The position numbers were made by a program, and so were the translations under genes. Under the pieces are notes generated by a model. That model did not search any database and had not been told where the DNA came from. It worked only from the letters and a program-made list of their open reading frames with translations. 64,000 nucleotides of DNA from Rheinheimera hassiensis (GTDB lineage: Bacteria > Pseudomonadota > Gammaproteobacteria > Enterobacterales > Alteromonadaceae): positions 124,001-188,000 of the forward strand of contig NZ_JAKUJZ010000004.1 in NCBI RefSeq assembly GCF_022436675.1, read 5' to 3'. Below, one piece after another: positions 32,963-42,377 of this stretch; the first letter of the stretch is position 1, and the number at the start of each line of letters is the position of its first letter.

Positions 32963-33074
32963 GGGTGGCGTTTGAGTGAGTGGTTCCTAGCCAGCAGACC
33001 GTTAGCAGTCGGGCCGGCATAATTATTATAACAAAGCGCACCGTTACAAAGTGTGCAGACGAGGAGAGTGCAAG

Positions 33075-34871
33075 ATGTCAGGAGCATCCGGACAACAGGA
33101 ATATGATGTAATCGTAGTTGGCTCTGGGGCCGGCGGCGGTATGTCAGCATTAATATTGAGCATTGCCGGGTTAAAGGTATTAATGCTTGAAGCAGGGCGG
33201 CATTATGACCCGGTAACCGAAACGCCGATGTTTAATCTACCCAAAGAGGCGCCGCTACGCGGAGCCAGCACACCGGACAAACCCTTTGGTTTTTATGATG
33301 CCACCATCGACGGGGGCTGGCAGGTGCCGGGTGAACCTTATACCCAGGCCAGCCGTGAGCCACAGCAACGTTTTGACTGGTGGCGGGCCCGCATGCTCGG
33401 CGGGCGTACCAACCACTGGGGCCGTATTTCACTGCGTAACGGCGAATATGACTTTAAACCCTACAGCCGCGATGGCCTGGGCTTTGACTGGCCAATAAAC
33501 TATGCCGATTTAGCGCCCTACTACGATAAAACCGAAATGTTAATTGGCGTGTACGGTGAAACTGGCCACGGCCTGGAAAACACGCCGGATTCGCCCGAAG
33601 GCATTTTACAACCAGCCCCCAAGCCGCGCGCTTATGAGCTGCTGGCAAAAAAGTCCTGTGATGAACTGAATATTCCGGTGATCCCGGCGCATCTGGCTAT
33701 TTTAAGCCAGCGTCAGGACCACACCCGGCTACCGGCGAAGCTGTTTCCTAACAGTGAACTAGGGCAAAAAGTGGTGGCCGATTCTATGCAATCCCGCGCT
33801 GCCTGCTTCTGGGCCACACCGTGTGGCCGTGGCTGCTCTATTAAAGCCAATTTCCAGTCAACTACGGTGTTAATTCCACCTGCACTGGCCACTGGCAATC
33901 TGACCATTATTACCGATGCTATGGTGCGCGAAGTGACGCTGAATAAGGCCGGTAAAGCAGACGGTGTGATTTACATTGATAAAAACAGCCGCGAAGAAGT
34001 GAAAGTAAAAGGCCGCGCAGTTGTGGTAGCTGCCAGTGCAGCAGAAACGGCGCGGATTTTCCTTAACTCGCGCAGCCCATTATTTCCGGACGGCATTGCC
34101 AACAGTTCCGGTCTGGTGGGTAAATACCTGATGGATACTGTCGGTGCCGGCGTCGGCGGGCAAATTCCTGCACTGGAAAATCTGCCGCCGATGAATGAAG
34201 ACGGTTCCTCTGGTATGCATCTGTATCAACCATGGTGGCTGTACAAGCAACAAAAGGCCGGCAAGCTGAATTTTGCCCGTGGTTATCACATTGAAATGAG
34301 CGGTGGCCGTGGCATGCCGGGGGCCGGTGCTTTTGGTGGCCTGCAAAGTTTTACTGAAGGCGCATACGGTGCCGATTTTAAACAGGCATGCCGGCGCTAT
34401 TACGGTACCTTTGTGCACTTTGATGGCCGTGGCGAGATGATCCCGAACGAAAACAGCTATGCCGAACTGGACCCGACAGTAGTGGACCAGTGGGGTATAC
34501 CGGTGCTGAAGTTTCACTGGCAATGGTCCGAGCATGAGATAAATCAGGCGGCGCATATGCAGAAAACCTTCGCCGACATTATTACCGGTATGGGCGGAAA
34601 GGTAACCAGCAACATAGAAACTGACGGCCGCAAAGCCATCATGAACGGCGGCGCCATTATTCACGAAGTAGGTGGCACCATTATGGGCGCTGATCGCAAA
34701 AAGTCGGTGTTAAATCAGCATTGTCAGGCCTGGGATGTACCCAACCTGTTTGTCACCGACGGCGCACCTTTTGCGTCTAACGCCGATAAAAACCCCACTC
34801 TGACTATTCTGGCGCTGGCCTGGCGCACCAGTGATTACATTGTTGAACAGTTCAAGCAAAGGAATATTTAA
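33075..34871 (+). CDS. GMC-family dehydrogenase, large subunit (glucoside 3-dehydrogenase-like)
   Basis: A 598-residue FAD enzyme. ATG 33075 follows GAGGAGAG. The FAD loop is VIVVGSGAGGGMSALIL (about 15-31), MLGGRTNHWGR is the second flavin-contact motif, a Cys cluster region occurs at CFWATPCGRGCS, and the GMC C-terminal domain ends GGTIMGADRKKSVLNQHC...NPTLTILALAWR with the catalytic His and Asn. It has no signal of its own; enzymes of this group are carried out by the Tat signal of the small subunit, encoded next. Known relatives oxidise gluconate, sorbitol or glycosides at C3. With DUF1080 and isomerase-like genes nearby, a glucoside 3-dehydrogenase is likely. No cytochrome c electron acceptor is encoded in the window. 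Confidence 0.88.
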   Translation: MSGASGQQEYDVIVVGSGAGGGMSALILSIAGLKVLMLEAGRHYDPVTETPMFNLPKEAPLRGASTPDKPFGFYDATIDGGWQVPGEPYTQASREPQQRFDWWRARMLGGRTNHWGRISLRNGEYDFKPYSRDGLGFDWPINYADLAPYYDKTEMLIGVYGETGHGLENTPDSPEGILQPAPKPRAYELLAKKSCDELNIPVIPAHLAILSQRQDHTRLPAKLFPNSELGQKVVADSMQSRAACFWATPCGRGCSIKANFQSTTVLIPPALATGNLTIITDAMVREVTLNKAGKADGVIYIDKNSREEVKVKGRAVVVAASAAETARIFLNSRSPLFPDGIANSSGLVGKYLMDTVGAGVGGQIPALENLPPMNEDGSSGMHLYQPWWLYKQQKAGKLNFARGYHIEMSGGRGMPGAGAFGGLQSFTEGAYGADFKQACRRYYGTFVHFDGRGEMIPNENSYAELDPTVVDQWGIPVLKFHWQWSEHEINQAAHMQKTFADIITGMGGKVTSNIETDGRKAIMNGGAIIHEVGGTIMGADRKKSVLNQHCQAWDVPNLFVTDGAPFASNADKNPTLTILALAWRTSDYIVEQFKQRNI

Positions 34872-34872
34872 C

Positions 34873-35538
34873 ATGGCAGATCATAACTATAACGACAGTA
34901 GCAATACCAACTTAAAACGCCGGGATGCCTTAAAGCTGCTGGCAACAGCCGCCGTAGCTATGCCGGTACTGGGTATGGCTGGCCATGCCGCGGCGGTAAC
35001 CGCGAAAACCAAGGGCGCCGAGCTGATTTACCGGCCCACCGATCCGGATATGCTAAAGCCGGTAATACCCTGGTCAATGACACTTACTCAGGCCGAGCTG
35101 GATGATCTGGCGGTGCTGGCAGACATTATTATTCCGGCTGATGCACAGTCACCTTCGGCGGCCAGCCTGGGCGCGCAGCACTTTATTAATGAATGGGTGA
35201 GTGCGCCTTATCCGCAACAAAAAGCCGATCTGGTGTTGATACGTGGCGGCTTGGTCTGGTTAAACGGCGAAGCCAAAAAACGCTTTGGTAAAGCCTTCGC
35301 CAAACTCAGTGCTACTGAGCAACGGCAAATTTGTGACGATATCTGTTTTGAACCCAAAGCAACAGCCAATTTAAAGCACGGTGCCCGCTTCTTTGCCAAA
35401 GTGCGCGATTTAACTGCCACAGCCTTTTACACCACTGAACCCGGTATGGCCGACATCGGCTATATCGGTAATAAACCTATGGCCAATTTTGATGGCCCGT
35501 CTGATGAGGTGCTGCGCAAACTGAAACTAAAAAGTTAA
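34873..35538 (+). CDS. GMC dehydrogenase small subunit (gluconate 2-dehydrogenase subunit 3 family)
   Basis: A 221-residue partner of the GMC dehydrogenase. ATG 34873 comes one base after the large-subunit stop, with AAAGGA upstream; a longer frame from 34831 is embedded in that gene. It has a twin-arginine signal (LKRRDALKLLATAAVAMPVLG), then the family core LTQAELDDLAVLADIIIPADAQSPSAASLGAQHFINEWV and the end GMADIGYIGNKPMANFDGPS. The small subunit stabilises the large one and supplies the Tat export signal. No clear terminator follows before the third TonB receptor. Confidence 0.88.
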   Translation: MADHNYNDSSNTNLKRRDALKLLATAAVAMPVLGMAGHAAAVTAKTKGAELIYRPTDPDMLKPVIPWSMTLTQAELDDLAVLADIIIPADAQSPSAASLGAQHFINEWVSAPYPQQKADLVLIRGGLVWLNGEAKKRFGKAFAKLSATEQRQICDDICFEPKATANLKHGARFFAKVRDLTATAFYTTEPGMADIGYIGNKPMANFDGPSDEVLRKLKLKS

Positions 35539-35675
35539 ACCAGAGCCCTTTGTTAAGTGGGGCCGCTCGAGAATGACACAAGTAAAAAAAACAGGGTTCT
35601 GACTGCGTTTAGGCGGTAAGAGAAACTCATTGCTCAGAACAATAGTTAAAACTAAAAAAATGAGAGCAACACACT

Positions 35676-38642
35676 ATGTACAGTAAAAACAGGTACAATA
35701 AAACGGGGAATACCACGCAGCCTGCAAGGTTGCGCAAACACCGGCTGGCACAGGCAGTAAGCCTGAGCCTGCTATTAACGGCCGGCTGTAATACTGCTCT
35801 GGCACAGGAAGCTGAGCCAGCGACAGAAGCCAAAGCCGAAGCTGAAATTGAAGTAGTACAGGTGCGGGGTATCCGTGCCAGTATGGCCGAGAATATGGCG
35901 ATCAAACGCTTATCCAGTGCAGTGGTGGATGCCATTACCGCCGAGGATATCGGTAAATTCCCGGATAAAAACGTTGCCGATTCCTTGCAACGCGTGCCAG
36001 GCGTAGTGATCCAGCGTGACGGTGGCGAAGGCTCAACCGTGAGTATCCGTGGTTTATCGTCTGATCTGACCTTTACCCAGCTAAACGGCAACTTTATTGC
36101 ATCGTCCCCTGGCGAGCCATCGCGCTCCTTTGACTATACCCTGCTGCCATCGGCGATGATCCAGACAGTCGAAGTATTTAAATCGCCCGAAGCCCGGCTG
36201 GATGCTGGTGGTGTTGGCGGTACCGTACTGCTGCATACGCGTAAACCATTTGATATGGACGCCAATTCCGGCGTGTTAAATATTGAGTCGACCTATGCCG
36301 ATGTCACCGACAAGCATGAACCGCAGTTTACCGGCGTGTATTCATGGAAAAACGAAGCTGAAAGCATGGGCCTGCTGGTGGGTTATACCCGGCAAAACCG
36401 CACCAGCCGTGTGCTGTCTGGTGGTACCGATTCCAATATCTGGCGCTGGAGTGGCGTAGCAGATACAGCTGTAGATGTTAATGGCAACCCGGTAGATAAC
36501 AATAACAACTGGGCAGCTCTGACGGATGCACAGGGTAATGTTTATAACGGGGTCTGGTTTCCGCAGGTGGCCCGGGTTGGCGTTACCAAAGAAGAGCGCG
36601 AGCGCGAGGGCTTGCAGCTAACCGGACAATGGCGGCCAACTGACCGGCTGGAGCTGGGGTTTAACTACTTTGGTTTTACCCTGGGCCAGGACAGAACCCG
36701 CTCAGGGGTGTCGATGCCGGAGTGGTCATTAAACCCTAATTTTCTTAGCGGCGTAACGCTGGATGAATCCGGTACCATTATTACCGGCATGGACTATACC
36801 GTCGGCGCCGGTGGCGCAGAAAACGACTTGCAGTTTCCGTGGATGAATGGCAGCTATGTCAGGGAAGAATCTACCTCTGATACTTTCGATTTTAACCTCA
36901 GCTACGAGGGTGACACTTACCGCTTGAAACTGGTCGCCGGTAACACTGAGGCTAAAGGCGGGCCCAAAGAAAGCTGGGATGTGGCGTATAAAAGTTCAAA
37001 CTGGGGCGAAAACCAACCCTTTATTGAGAATGCTGCTCAATATGCCGGCTGGGCGCTGGGCGATCGTATGTCGATGTATATGGACCCAAACACGCTCACC
37101 AACTTGTTAAGTGGTGTCGGCGGAGGCCGTGACCCGGGCTCGTCTAACTCCAGCTTTGTGCGCAGCACGTTAGAAGAGCGCTACTATCAGCTTGATCTTG
37201 ATTTTGATGTAGACTGGGGAATTTTTACCCTGGTTCGCACTGGCTTAAAATTCCGAGATGCCAAACTGCATCGCGAAACCGGCAATAACTTTTTCCTGGC
37301 GCCGGATTTTGACGTTGAAGGTGCGCTGGCCAGTGGCCGCGGTATAGACCAGTTTGACAGCTATCAGTGGAACGGTGGTATGCCACTGGCAAAAGACGTA
37401 CTAAAAGCGAATGGCGAAGGTAATATTGCCGGTGGCTTTGATATTAACCTGATGCCGGTAGTAGACTGGGATAAGTACCGCGACATTATTTTAAGCAACT
37501 ACAAACCCTATACCCGGATTGAAGATAATTTTGTCTATAACATCCGCGAGCAAGGCCAGGCATTTTACCTGCAGGGCGATTTCAGCTTTGGTGATTTCCG
37601 TGGTAACACCGGTGTGCGGGTAGTAAAAACCAAAACCACCGGCGAATCGACCGATTTATATACCTACTTTCTTGATCATACCGACGATGTAACCGGTTTA
37701 CCTGTTACCGGCGATGCCCGCTTTGTCGAAAACTGGCAGTTAATATCGCAAACCACCGAAGAAACCTATGTGCTACCCAGCCTGAACCTGGTATGGGACG
37801 CTGGTGATAACCTGGTCGTGCGTGGCGCCCTGGCAAAAGTGATGTCACCGCCAGGCTACGGTGATTTGGGCAGCCAGGAGCGTATCAGCTTTGTTTCAGA
37901 TGAATGGGCAGATGATCGCGCCGCCTTTAATACCCAACCGGGTTTTAGCGGTAGTGGTGGTAATAAAAACCTGAAACCGTTTGAATCTATGCAGGCCGAT
38001 CTGTCAATCGAGTACTACTACGGCACCGGCTCAGCAGTGGGCATGGCGTTGTTTTATAAAGACGTTGATAACTTTGTCGTGCCACTAATCATTGATTCGG
38101 TGCGCGATTTTGCCGGCGAGCCGGGTGTGGTTGAGCCGGGTCAGATCACCGTCAGCCCATACAGCACTGTGGGGAATGGCTCTAATGCCAAGTCGCAGGG
38201 TGTGGAGCTATTTATCCAGCATGCTTTTGACAATGGCTTTGGCCTTAATGCCAACTATACCTACAACAAAACTAACCAGGCTGATGTTAATGTCGATGGC
38301 GAAAAGTTCGGTGAATCGCCATTGGTAGGCAGTGCCAAGTACCAATACAACCTGTCGGCGTTTTACGAAACAGATGATTACAGTATCCGTGCGTCTTATA
38401 ACAAACGCGGTGAAACGGTATTGGGTATTAACAGTGGCTTAAACGTGTATCAGGACCCATACGATCAAATAGATGTAAATGCCTCCTATGCCCTGACAGA
38501 GCGTTGGCTGCTAAGCGCATCGGTTATCAACCTGACTAAATCTGAATCAACATCCAGATTAGGTAACGACACCGATGCGCGTTTTTTAAGCAATAGCTAC
38601 TCTGGCCGGCGTTATTACGCAGGTATTACGTTTAATTTCTGA
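35676..38642 (+). CDS. TonB-dependent receptor, probable glycan transporter
   Basis: A 988-residue outer-membrane receptor with a long N-terminal leader (RKHRLAQAVSLSLLLTAGCNTALAQ, cleavage near residue 44), a TonB box-like segment (IEVVQVRGIR), plug (DKNVADSLQRVPGVVIQRDGGEGSTVSIRGLSSDLTFTQLNG) and a barrel ending FNF. This leader and plug are typical of the large carbohydrate-related TBDR group in Alteromonadales. It differs clearly from the two paralogues at 7-15 kb. GAGAG precedes the start. The next gene, a discoidin-repeat lipoprotein, starts 29 bases downstream and may be its surface partner. Confidence 0.92.
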   Translation: MYSKNRYNKTGNTTQPARLRKHRLAQAVSLSLLLTAGCNTALAQEAEPATEAKAEAEIEVVQVRGIRASMAENMAIKRLSSAVVDAITAEDIGKFPDKNVADSLQRVPGVVIQRDGGEGSTVSIRGLSSDLTFTQLNGNFIASSPGEPSRSFDYTLLPSAMIQTVEVFKSPEARLDAGGVGGTVLLHTRKPFDMDANSGVLNIESTYADVTDKHEPQFTGVYSWKNEAESMGLLVGYTRQNRTSRVLSGGTDSNIWRWSGVADTAVDVNGNPVDNNNNWAALTDAQGNVYNGVWFPQVARVGVTKEEREREGLQLTGQWRPTDRLELGFNYFGFTLGQDRTRSGVSMPEWSLNPNFLSGVTLDESGTIITGMDYTVGAGGAENDLQFPWMNGSYVREESTSDTFDFNLSYEGDTYRLKLVAGNTEAKGGPKESWDVAYKSSNWGENQPFIENAAQYAGWALGDRMSMYMDPNTLTNLLSGVGGGRDPGSSNSSFVRSTLEERYYQLDLDFDVDWGIFTLVRTGLKFRDAKLHRETGNNFFLAPDFDVEGALASGRGIDQFDSYQWNGGMPLAKDVLKANGEGNIAGGFDINLMPVVDWDKYRDIILSNYKPYTRIEDNFVYNIREQGQAFYLQGDFSFGDFRGNTGVRVVKTKTTGESTDLYTYFLDHTDDVTGLPVTGDARFVENWQLISQTTEETYVLPSLNLVWDAGDNLVVRGALAKVMSPPGYGDLGSQERISFVSDEWADDRAAFNTQPGFSGSGGNKNLKPFESMQADLSIEYYYGTGSAVGMALFYKDVDNFVVPLIIDSVRDFAGEPGVVEPGQITVSPYSTVGNGSNAKSQGVELFIQHAFDNGFGLNANYTYNKTNQADVNVDGEKFGESPLVGSAKYQYNLSAFYETDDYSIRASYNKRGETVLGINSGLNVYQDPYDQIDVNASYALTERWLLSASVINLTKSESTSRLGNDTDARFLSNSYSGRRYYAGITFNF

Positions 38643-38671
38643 ACCAGGCACACAAAGAGGCAGAATATATA

Positions 38672-41401
38672 ATGAAAACAATACAACAACGTCAGCTACT
38701 GTGCGCCATGGCAGCGGCATTAGCGGTGCTAACCGGCTGCGACAGTGGTGAAACACCGGATGTCAATAATGCACCAACACCGGTATCAACCTCAGCCGAG
38801 ATCAGCGCCAGCGCAGTAAAAGGTATTTTAACCGGCGCCGCTGTCAGTGTCAGTGCGTTAAATGGCACAACGGTAAACAGCACTGCCGCGCAAACTGACA
38901 GCAGCGGTATGGCCGCTACCACCCTTACATCAGCACCGGGTTATGCTTTTAGCGCAGTACACAAGCTGGCGGTTACCACTACCGCCGACAGCAGCATGCT
39001 GTGTGACCTTAGCCTGTGCGGCGAAACAGCCTTAGGTGCTGCGGTCGGCGCAGACGCGCTGGGAGAGGTAACATTAACTAACCTGTTCTGGTTAAAAGCG
39101 CCGCTTGGTGCTGCTGCCGACGGCACCGCTGATGCTACGGTGCAGGTTAATGCCCTAACCACTTTTGCCAGCCAGTTGCTGGAGGCCGCTATTACCGGTG
39201 GGCGTAATGTGTCGGCACTGGCGACGCTGGAGCCAGCGCAGCTGGAGTATTCCGCGCAGTTGCTACGCATTCTCGGCGTTGACATGCCGGCAATAAACCT
39301 GATGCAGCAACCGCTACTCAGCGCTGATAGCACAGAAAACTTTGCCCAAAGCAACAACCAGTTGATTCGGTTGTCCTTTGTTAATGCGGCCTTTGCCCAC
39401 ATTGGTGCTGAAGCAACCCTGGCCGATACGTTCGCTGCCGCAGCAGCACAGGTAGCGCTGGCGGCAGAGGGTGATGAGGCGGCAGCCACAGCACTGCGCC
39501 AACAGTTACTCGATGCATTGCAGGGCCATCCGGTGCTGGCAGAGCTGGGTTTAACCCCAGACAGCATTATTGATATTGAACTGCCATTAGTACTGGCTAA
39601 TAACAGCAGCGGGCCTATTCGTGAATATACCACTGCGGCCTATTTAGCCGGCGCGCAAATAAGCTTCCGCGGCGCTATCAGCGATGGCGAAAGTGGTGAC
39701 CAGGCCTTTGACGGCAGTGTCGACACTAAATGGCTGGATAATACCGGCGTGCCCAGCGCAGAAGCACCAGCCTGGTTAACGCTGCAGTTTGCGCAGCCGC
39801 AAGCTATCAGTGTGTTGTCTATTACCAGCGCCAACGATGCGCCAGACCGCGACCCGGAAAACTTTAACCTGCAAGCCTCTAACGATGGTGAAAGCTGGTT
39901 TACGTTGGGGCAGTGGGCCGGTATCAGCTTTGAGCAGCGCTTAACCGCGCAGGATTTTGCCTTTAATAACAGCCTGCCGTACAGCTATTACCGGCTGAAC
40001 ATCACGAAAAATAAAGGCGACACTAACTTAATGCAACTGGCTGAAGTGCAGTTATTTGGCCCGGTGTATGCCGACCAAATTCAGCAAGGCGGCAGCATCA
40101 GCGCCAGCGGTGCCATTGGCGATGCAGAAAGCGCCGATATGGCGTTTGACGGTTTGCTGAGCACAAAGTGGCTGGACAACACTGCGGTACCAACGGCAGA
40201 GCAACCAGCTTGGGTACAGGTGCAGTATAGCGAAGCAAAAGCTGTTAGTAGCATCGCCATTAGCAGCGCCAATGATGCGCCTGAGCGCGACCCGGAAAAC
40301 TTTAACCTGCAGGCCTCTAATGATGGTGTCAGCTGGCTGACATTAGGCGAATGGGCCGGTGAGAGTTTCGATAGCCGTGGTCAGCGTCGTTTATTCAGTA
40401 CCAGTAATAGCCTGGCGTATAACTACTACCGGCTTAATATCAGCAAAAACAAAGGTGACAACAGTTTAATGCAAATTGCTGAAATTGAGCTTATCGGGCC
40501 TGCAATGCCAGCGCTGAATCATGCTTTAACCGCTACAGCGGTAACCTCCAGTGGTGCTATTAGTGAAGCCGAAGCGGCCGACTATGCCTTTGATGGTGAC
40601 AGCCAGACTAAGTGGCTGGATAACACTGCAGTGCCAACTGTCGATGCACCGGCCTGGGCCAGTGTTGTTCTGGCAGAGCCGCAAGCGGTGAATATGCTGG
40701 CGCTGGTTAGTGCTAATGACGCGCCGGATCGCGATCCGGAAAACTTCAGCCTGTTAGCCTCTAATGATGGCGAATCCTGGGTAAACCTGGGCCAATGGGC
40801 TGGGATCAGTTTTAACGGGCGCGCCGAGCGGCAAACGTTTGCCATCGCCAATGCATTGGGCTACAGCCATTACCGGCTGAATATCACTAAAAACAAAGGT
40901 GATAGCGCCTTAATGCAGGTAGCAGAAATTGAGCTGATAGGCCCGCAGGTGCAGGCGCAGGATCACAGTGATAATGCCGCAGCACAGGTTACTGAGCGTG
41001 CTGCTATCAGTGATGGCGAAGCGGGCTCTATGGCGTTTGATAATAACCCGGCAACCAAATGGCTGGATAACGGCGGTGTACCGTCGGTTGAAGCGCCATC
41101 CTGGCTGGAAATTAGCTTGCCAGAAGCGGTGATTGTTAATACCTTTGCTCTGACCAGTGCAAACGATGCGCCGGACCGCGATCCGGAGAACTTCCGTCTG
41201 CTTGGCTCAAACGATGGTGAAAGCTGGCAGGTACTGGGTGACTGGGCAGGTGAAAGTTTCGCAGCCCGTGCCGAGCGGCGCAGCTTCAGCCTGTTAAATG
41301 GCCGCAGCTTCAGCCACTACCGCATTGAGATCACAAAAAACAAAGGTGATACCAATTTAATGCAGGTGGCAGAATTTGAGCTGATTGGACCGGTGCTATA
41401 A
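38672..41401 (+). CDS. Lipoprotein with four tandem discoidin-like (F5/8 type C) repeats
   Basis: A 909-residue lipoprotein (lipobox LTGC, Cys23). Residues about 35-310 form an Ala/Ser/Thr-rich region with an Ig- or carboxypeptidase-regulatory-like start (ASAVKGILTGAAVSVSAL). Four repeats of about 146 residues follow at roughly 319-466, 467-611, 613-759 and 762-909. Each contains AFDG...TKWLDN, DAPDRDPENFNLQASNDGESW, LGQWAG and YYRLNITKNKGD..LMQ.AE, a pattern of galactose-binding F5/8C domains. It probably sits on the outer surface and binds glycan for the TonB receptor encoded just upstream. I know no named family for the entire protein. A strong terminator follows. Confidence 0.8.
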   Translation: MKTIQQRQLLCAMAAALAVLTGCDSGETPDVNNAPTPVSTSAEISASAVKGILTGAAVSVSALNGTTVNSTAAQTDSSGMAATTLTSAPGYAFSAVHKLAVTTTADSSMLCDLSLCGETALGAAVGADALGEVTLTNLFWLKAPLGAAADGTADATVQVNALTTFASQLLEAAITGGRNVSALATLEPAQLEYSAQLLRILGVDMPAINLMQQPLLSADSTENFAQSNNQLIRLSFVNAAFAHIGAEATLADTFAAAAAQVALAAEGDEAAATALRQQLLDALQGHPVLAELGLTPDSIIDIELPLVLANNSSGPIREYTTAAYLAGAQISFRGAISDGESGDQAFDGSVDTKWLDNTGVPSAEAPAWLTLQFAQPQAISVLSITSANDAPDRDPENFNLQASNDGESWFTLGQWAGISFEQRLTAQDFAFNNSLPYSYYRLNITKNKGDTNLMQLAEVQLFGPVYADQIQQGGSISASGAIGDAESADMAFDGLLSTKWLDNTAVPTAEQPAWVQVQYSEAKAVSSIAISSANDAPERDPENFNLQASNDGVSWLTLGEWAGESFDSRGQRRLFSTSNSLAYNYYRLNISKNKGDNSLMQIAEIELIGPAMPALNHALTATAVTSSGAISEAEAADYAFDGDSQTKWLDNTAVPTVDAPAWASVVLAEPQAVNMLALVSANDAPDRDPENFSLLASNDGESWVNLGQWAGISFNGRAERQTFAIANALGYSHYRLNITKNKGDSALMQVAEIELIGPQVQAQDHSDNAAAQVTERAAISDGEAGSMAFDNNPATKWLDNGGVPSVEAPSWLEISLPEAVIVNTFALTSANDAPDRDPENFRLLGSNDGESWQVLGDWAGESFAARAERRSFSLLNGRSFSHYRIEITKNKGDTNLMQVAEFELIGPVL
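39625..41398 (+). repeat. Four tandem in-frame repeats of about 440 bp
   Basis: The coding repeats of the lipoprotein are spaced roughly 438-447 bases apart, judged from the position of the conserved DRDPENF codons near 39845, 40288, 40727 and 41173. The protein is highly conserved between copies while third codon positions differ. Confidence 0.8.
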
Positions 41402-41422
41402 GCTAAAACATTGTTGTCATAC

Positions 41423-41450
41423 AAAAGGCGCAGCTAAGTCTGCGCCTTTT
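41423..41450. terminator. Bidirectional-looking terminator after the discoidin lipoprotein gene
   Basis: AAAAGGCGCAG (41423-41433) and CTGCGCCTTTT (41440-41450) form a perfect 11-bp stem with a 6-base loop; the right arm gives the T-run for the plus strand, the left arm for the minus strand. Confidence 0.9.
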
Positions 41451-41471
41451 ATTATAAAGGTAATCTGATCG

Positions 41472-42377
41472 ATGTTAACTGTAAGCTCTGCACTGTTTGC
41501 CGGTATCGATGCTGGCGGCAGCCATTGCCGGGTGCGGCTGGAAGATGAAACTGGCAACCTGCTTGGCGAAGGCCATTCCGGCGCGGCGAACCTCGGGCTG
41601 GGCTGGGCACAGGTTGAAGCCAATGTTAGGCAAGCGCTAAATAGCGCTTTGTTGCAGGCCGGGCTGGACAGCACTGCTTATGCGCGTTTGCATGTGGGGG
41701 CCGGTTTTGCCGGTGCCCATCTGGCCGGGTTAAAAGCCACAGCGTTAAAGTGGCAGCACCCTTTTGCCAGCTGGCACGTTACCACCGATTTACACGCAGC
41801 CTGTTACGGCGCTCACGGCGGCGAGCCCGGCAGTGTGATTGTTCTTGGCACCGGCTTTAGTGCGATCGGGCTAACTGAACATGGCGAAACCCTGCTTGGT
41901 GGCTACGGCTTTCCAATCAACGCTGTCTGCAGTGGTTCCGGTTTGGGGTTACAGGCCGTGCAGGCCGTATTGCTGGCACTGGATGCTCTGGCACCGGAAA
42001 CAAAGCTGACAGCCTTATTGCAGCACCATTTTAACGGCGGTGCAGTGCTAATGGCAGAGCAACTTCTGCAGGCTACACCGCAACAATATGCTGAGCTGGC
42101 GCCGCTGGTGTTTCAGGCGGCAGACAGCGGTGATGCGGTTGCGTTGGCTATGCTGCAACAGGCATTCGATTTTATCACCAGGCTTAACCAGCAACTGCCG
42201 CAAGGCCGTTGTTGCCTGCTGGGGGGCGTGGGGCAGCGCTTACTAACTTACCTGCCGCCAGCACAACATAGCCGCTTTAGTGCGCCGCTGGCCCCGGCAA
42301 CGGTAGGGGCTATTTATTATGCCCGCCGCCAACTGGCCGTTGCTGCGCAGGAGGCTAAGCTGTATGGCGCAAATTGA
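41472..42377 (+). CDS. BadF-family GlcNAc kinase-like protein
   Basis: A 301-residue sugar kinase of the same BadF/BadG group as the gene at 21683, but only distantly similar. The phosphate-1 loop is GIDAGGSHCRVRL (about 11-23), phosphate-2 VLGTGFSAIGL (about 125-135), and the sugar region YGFPINAVCSGSGLGLQAVQAVL. GlcNAc is the likely substrate because a glycosylasparaginase gene, which frees GlcNAc-type sugars, is in the same operon. It overlaps cutC by 14 bases. Whether it acts on GlcNAc or another hexosamine cannot be read directly. Confidence 0.8.
   Translation: MLTVSSALFAGIDAGGSHCRVRLEDETGNLLGEGHSGAANLGLGWAQVEANVRQALNSALLQAGLDSTAYARLHVGAGFAGAHLAGLKATALKWQHPFASWHVTTDLHAACYGAHGGEPGSVIVLGTGFSAIGLTEHGETLLGGYGFPINAVCSGSGLGLQAVQAVLLALDALAPETKLTALLQHHFNGGAVLMAEQLLQATPQQYAELAPLVFQAADSGDAVALAMLQQAFDFITRLNQQLPQGRCCLLGGVGQRLLTYLPPAQHSRFSAPLAPATVGAIYYARRQLAVAAQEAKLYGAN

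Noticed and set aside
37688-37701. TGTAACCGGTTTAC inside the third TonB receptor gene resembles the LacI-type operator.
   Set aside because: It is in the middle of a coding region, encodes Asp-Val-Thr-Gly-Leu, and its last bases break the palindrome. Probably chance.
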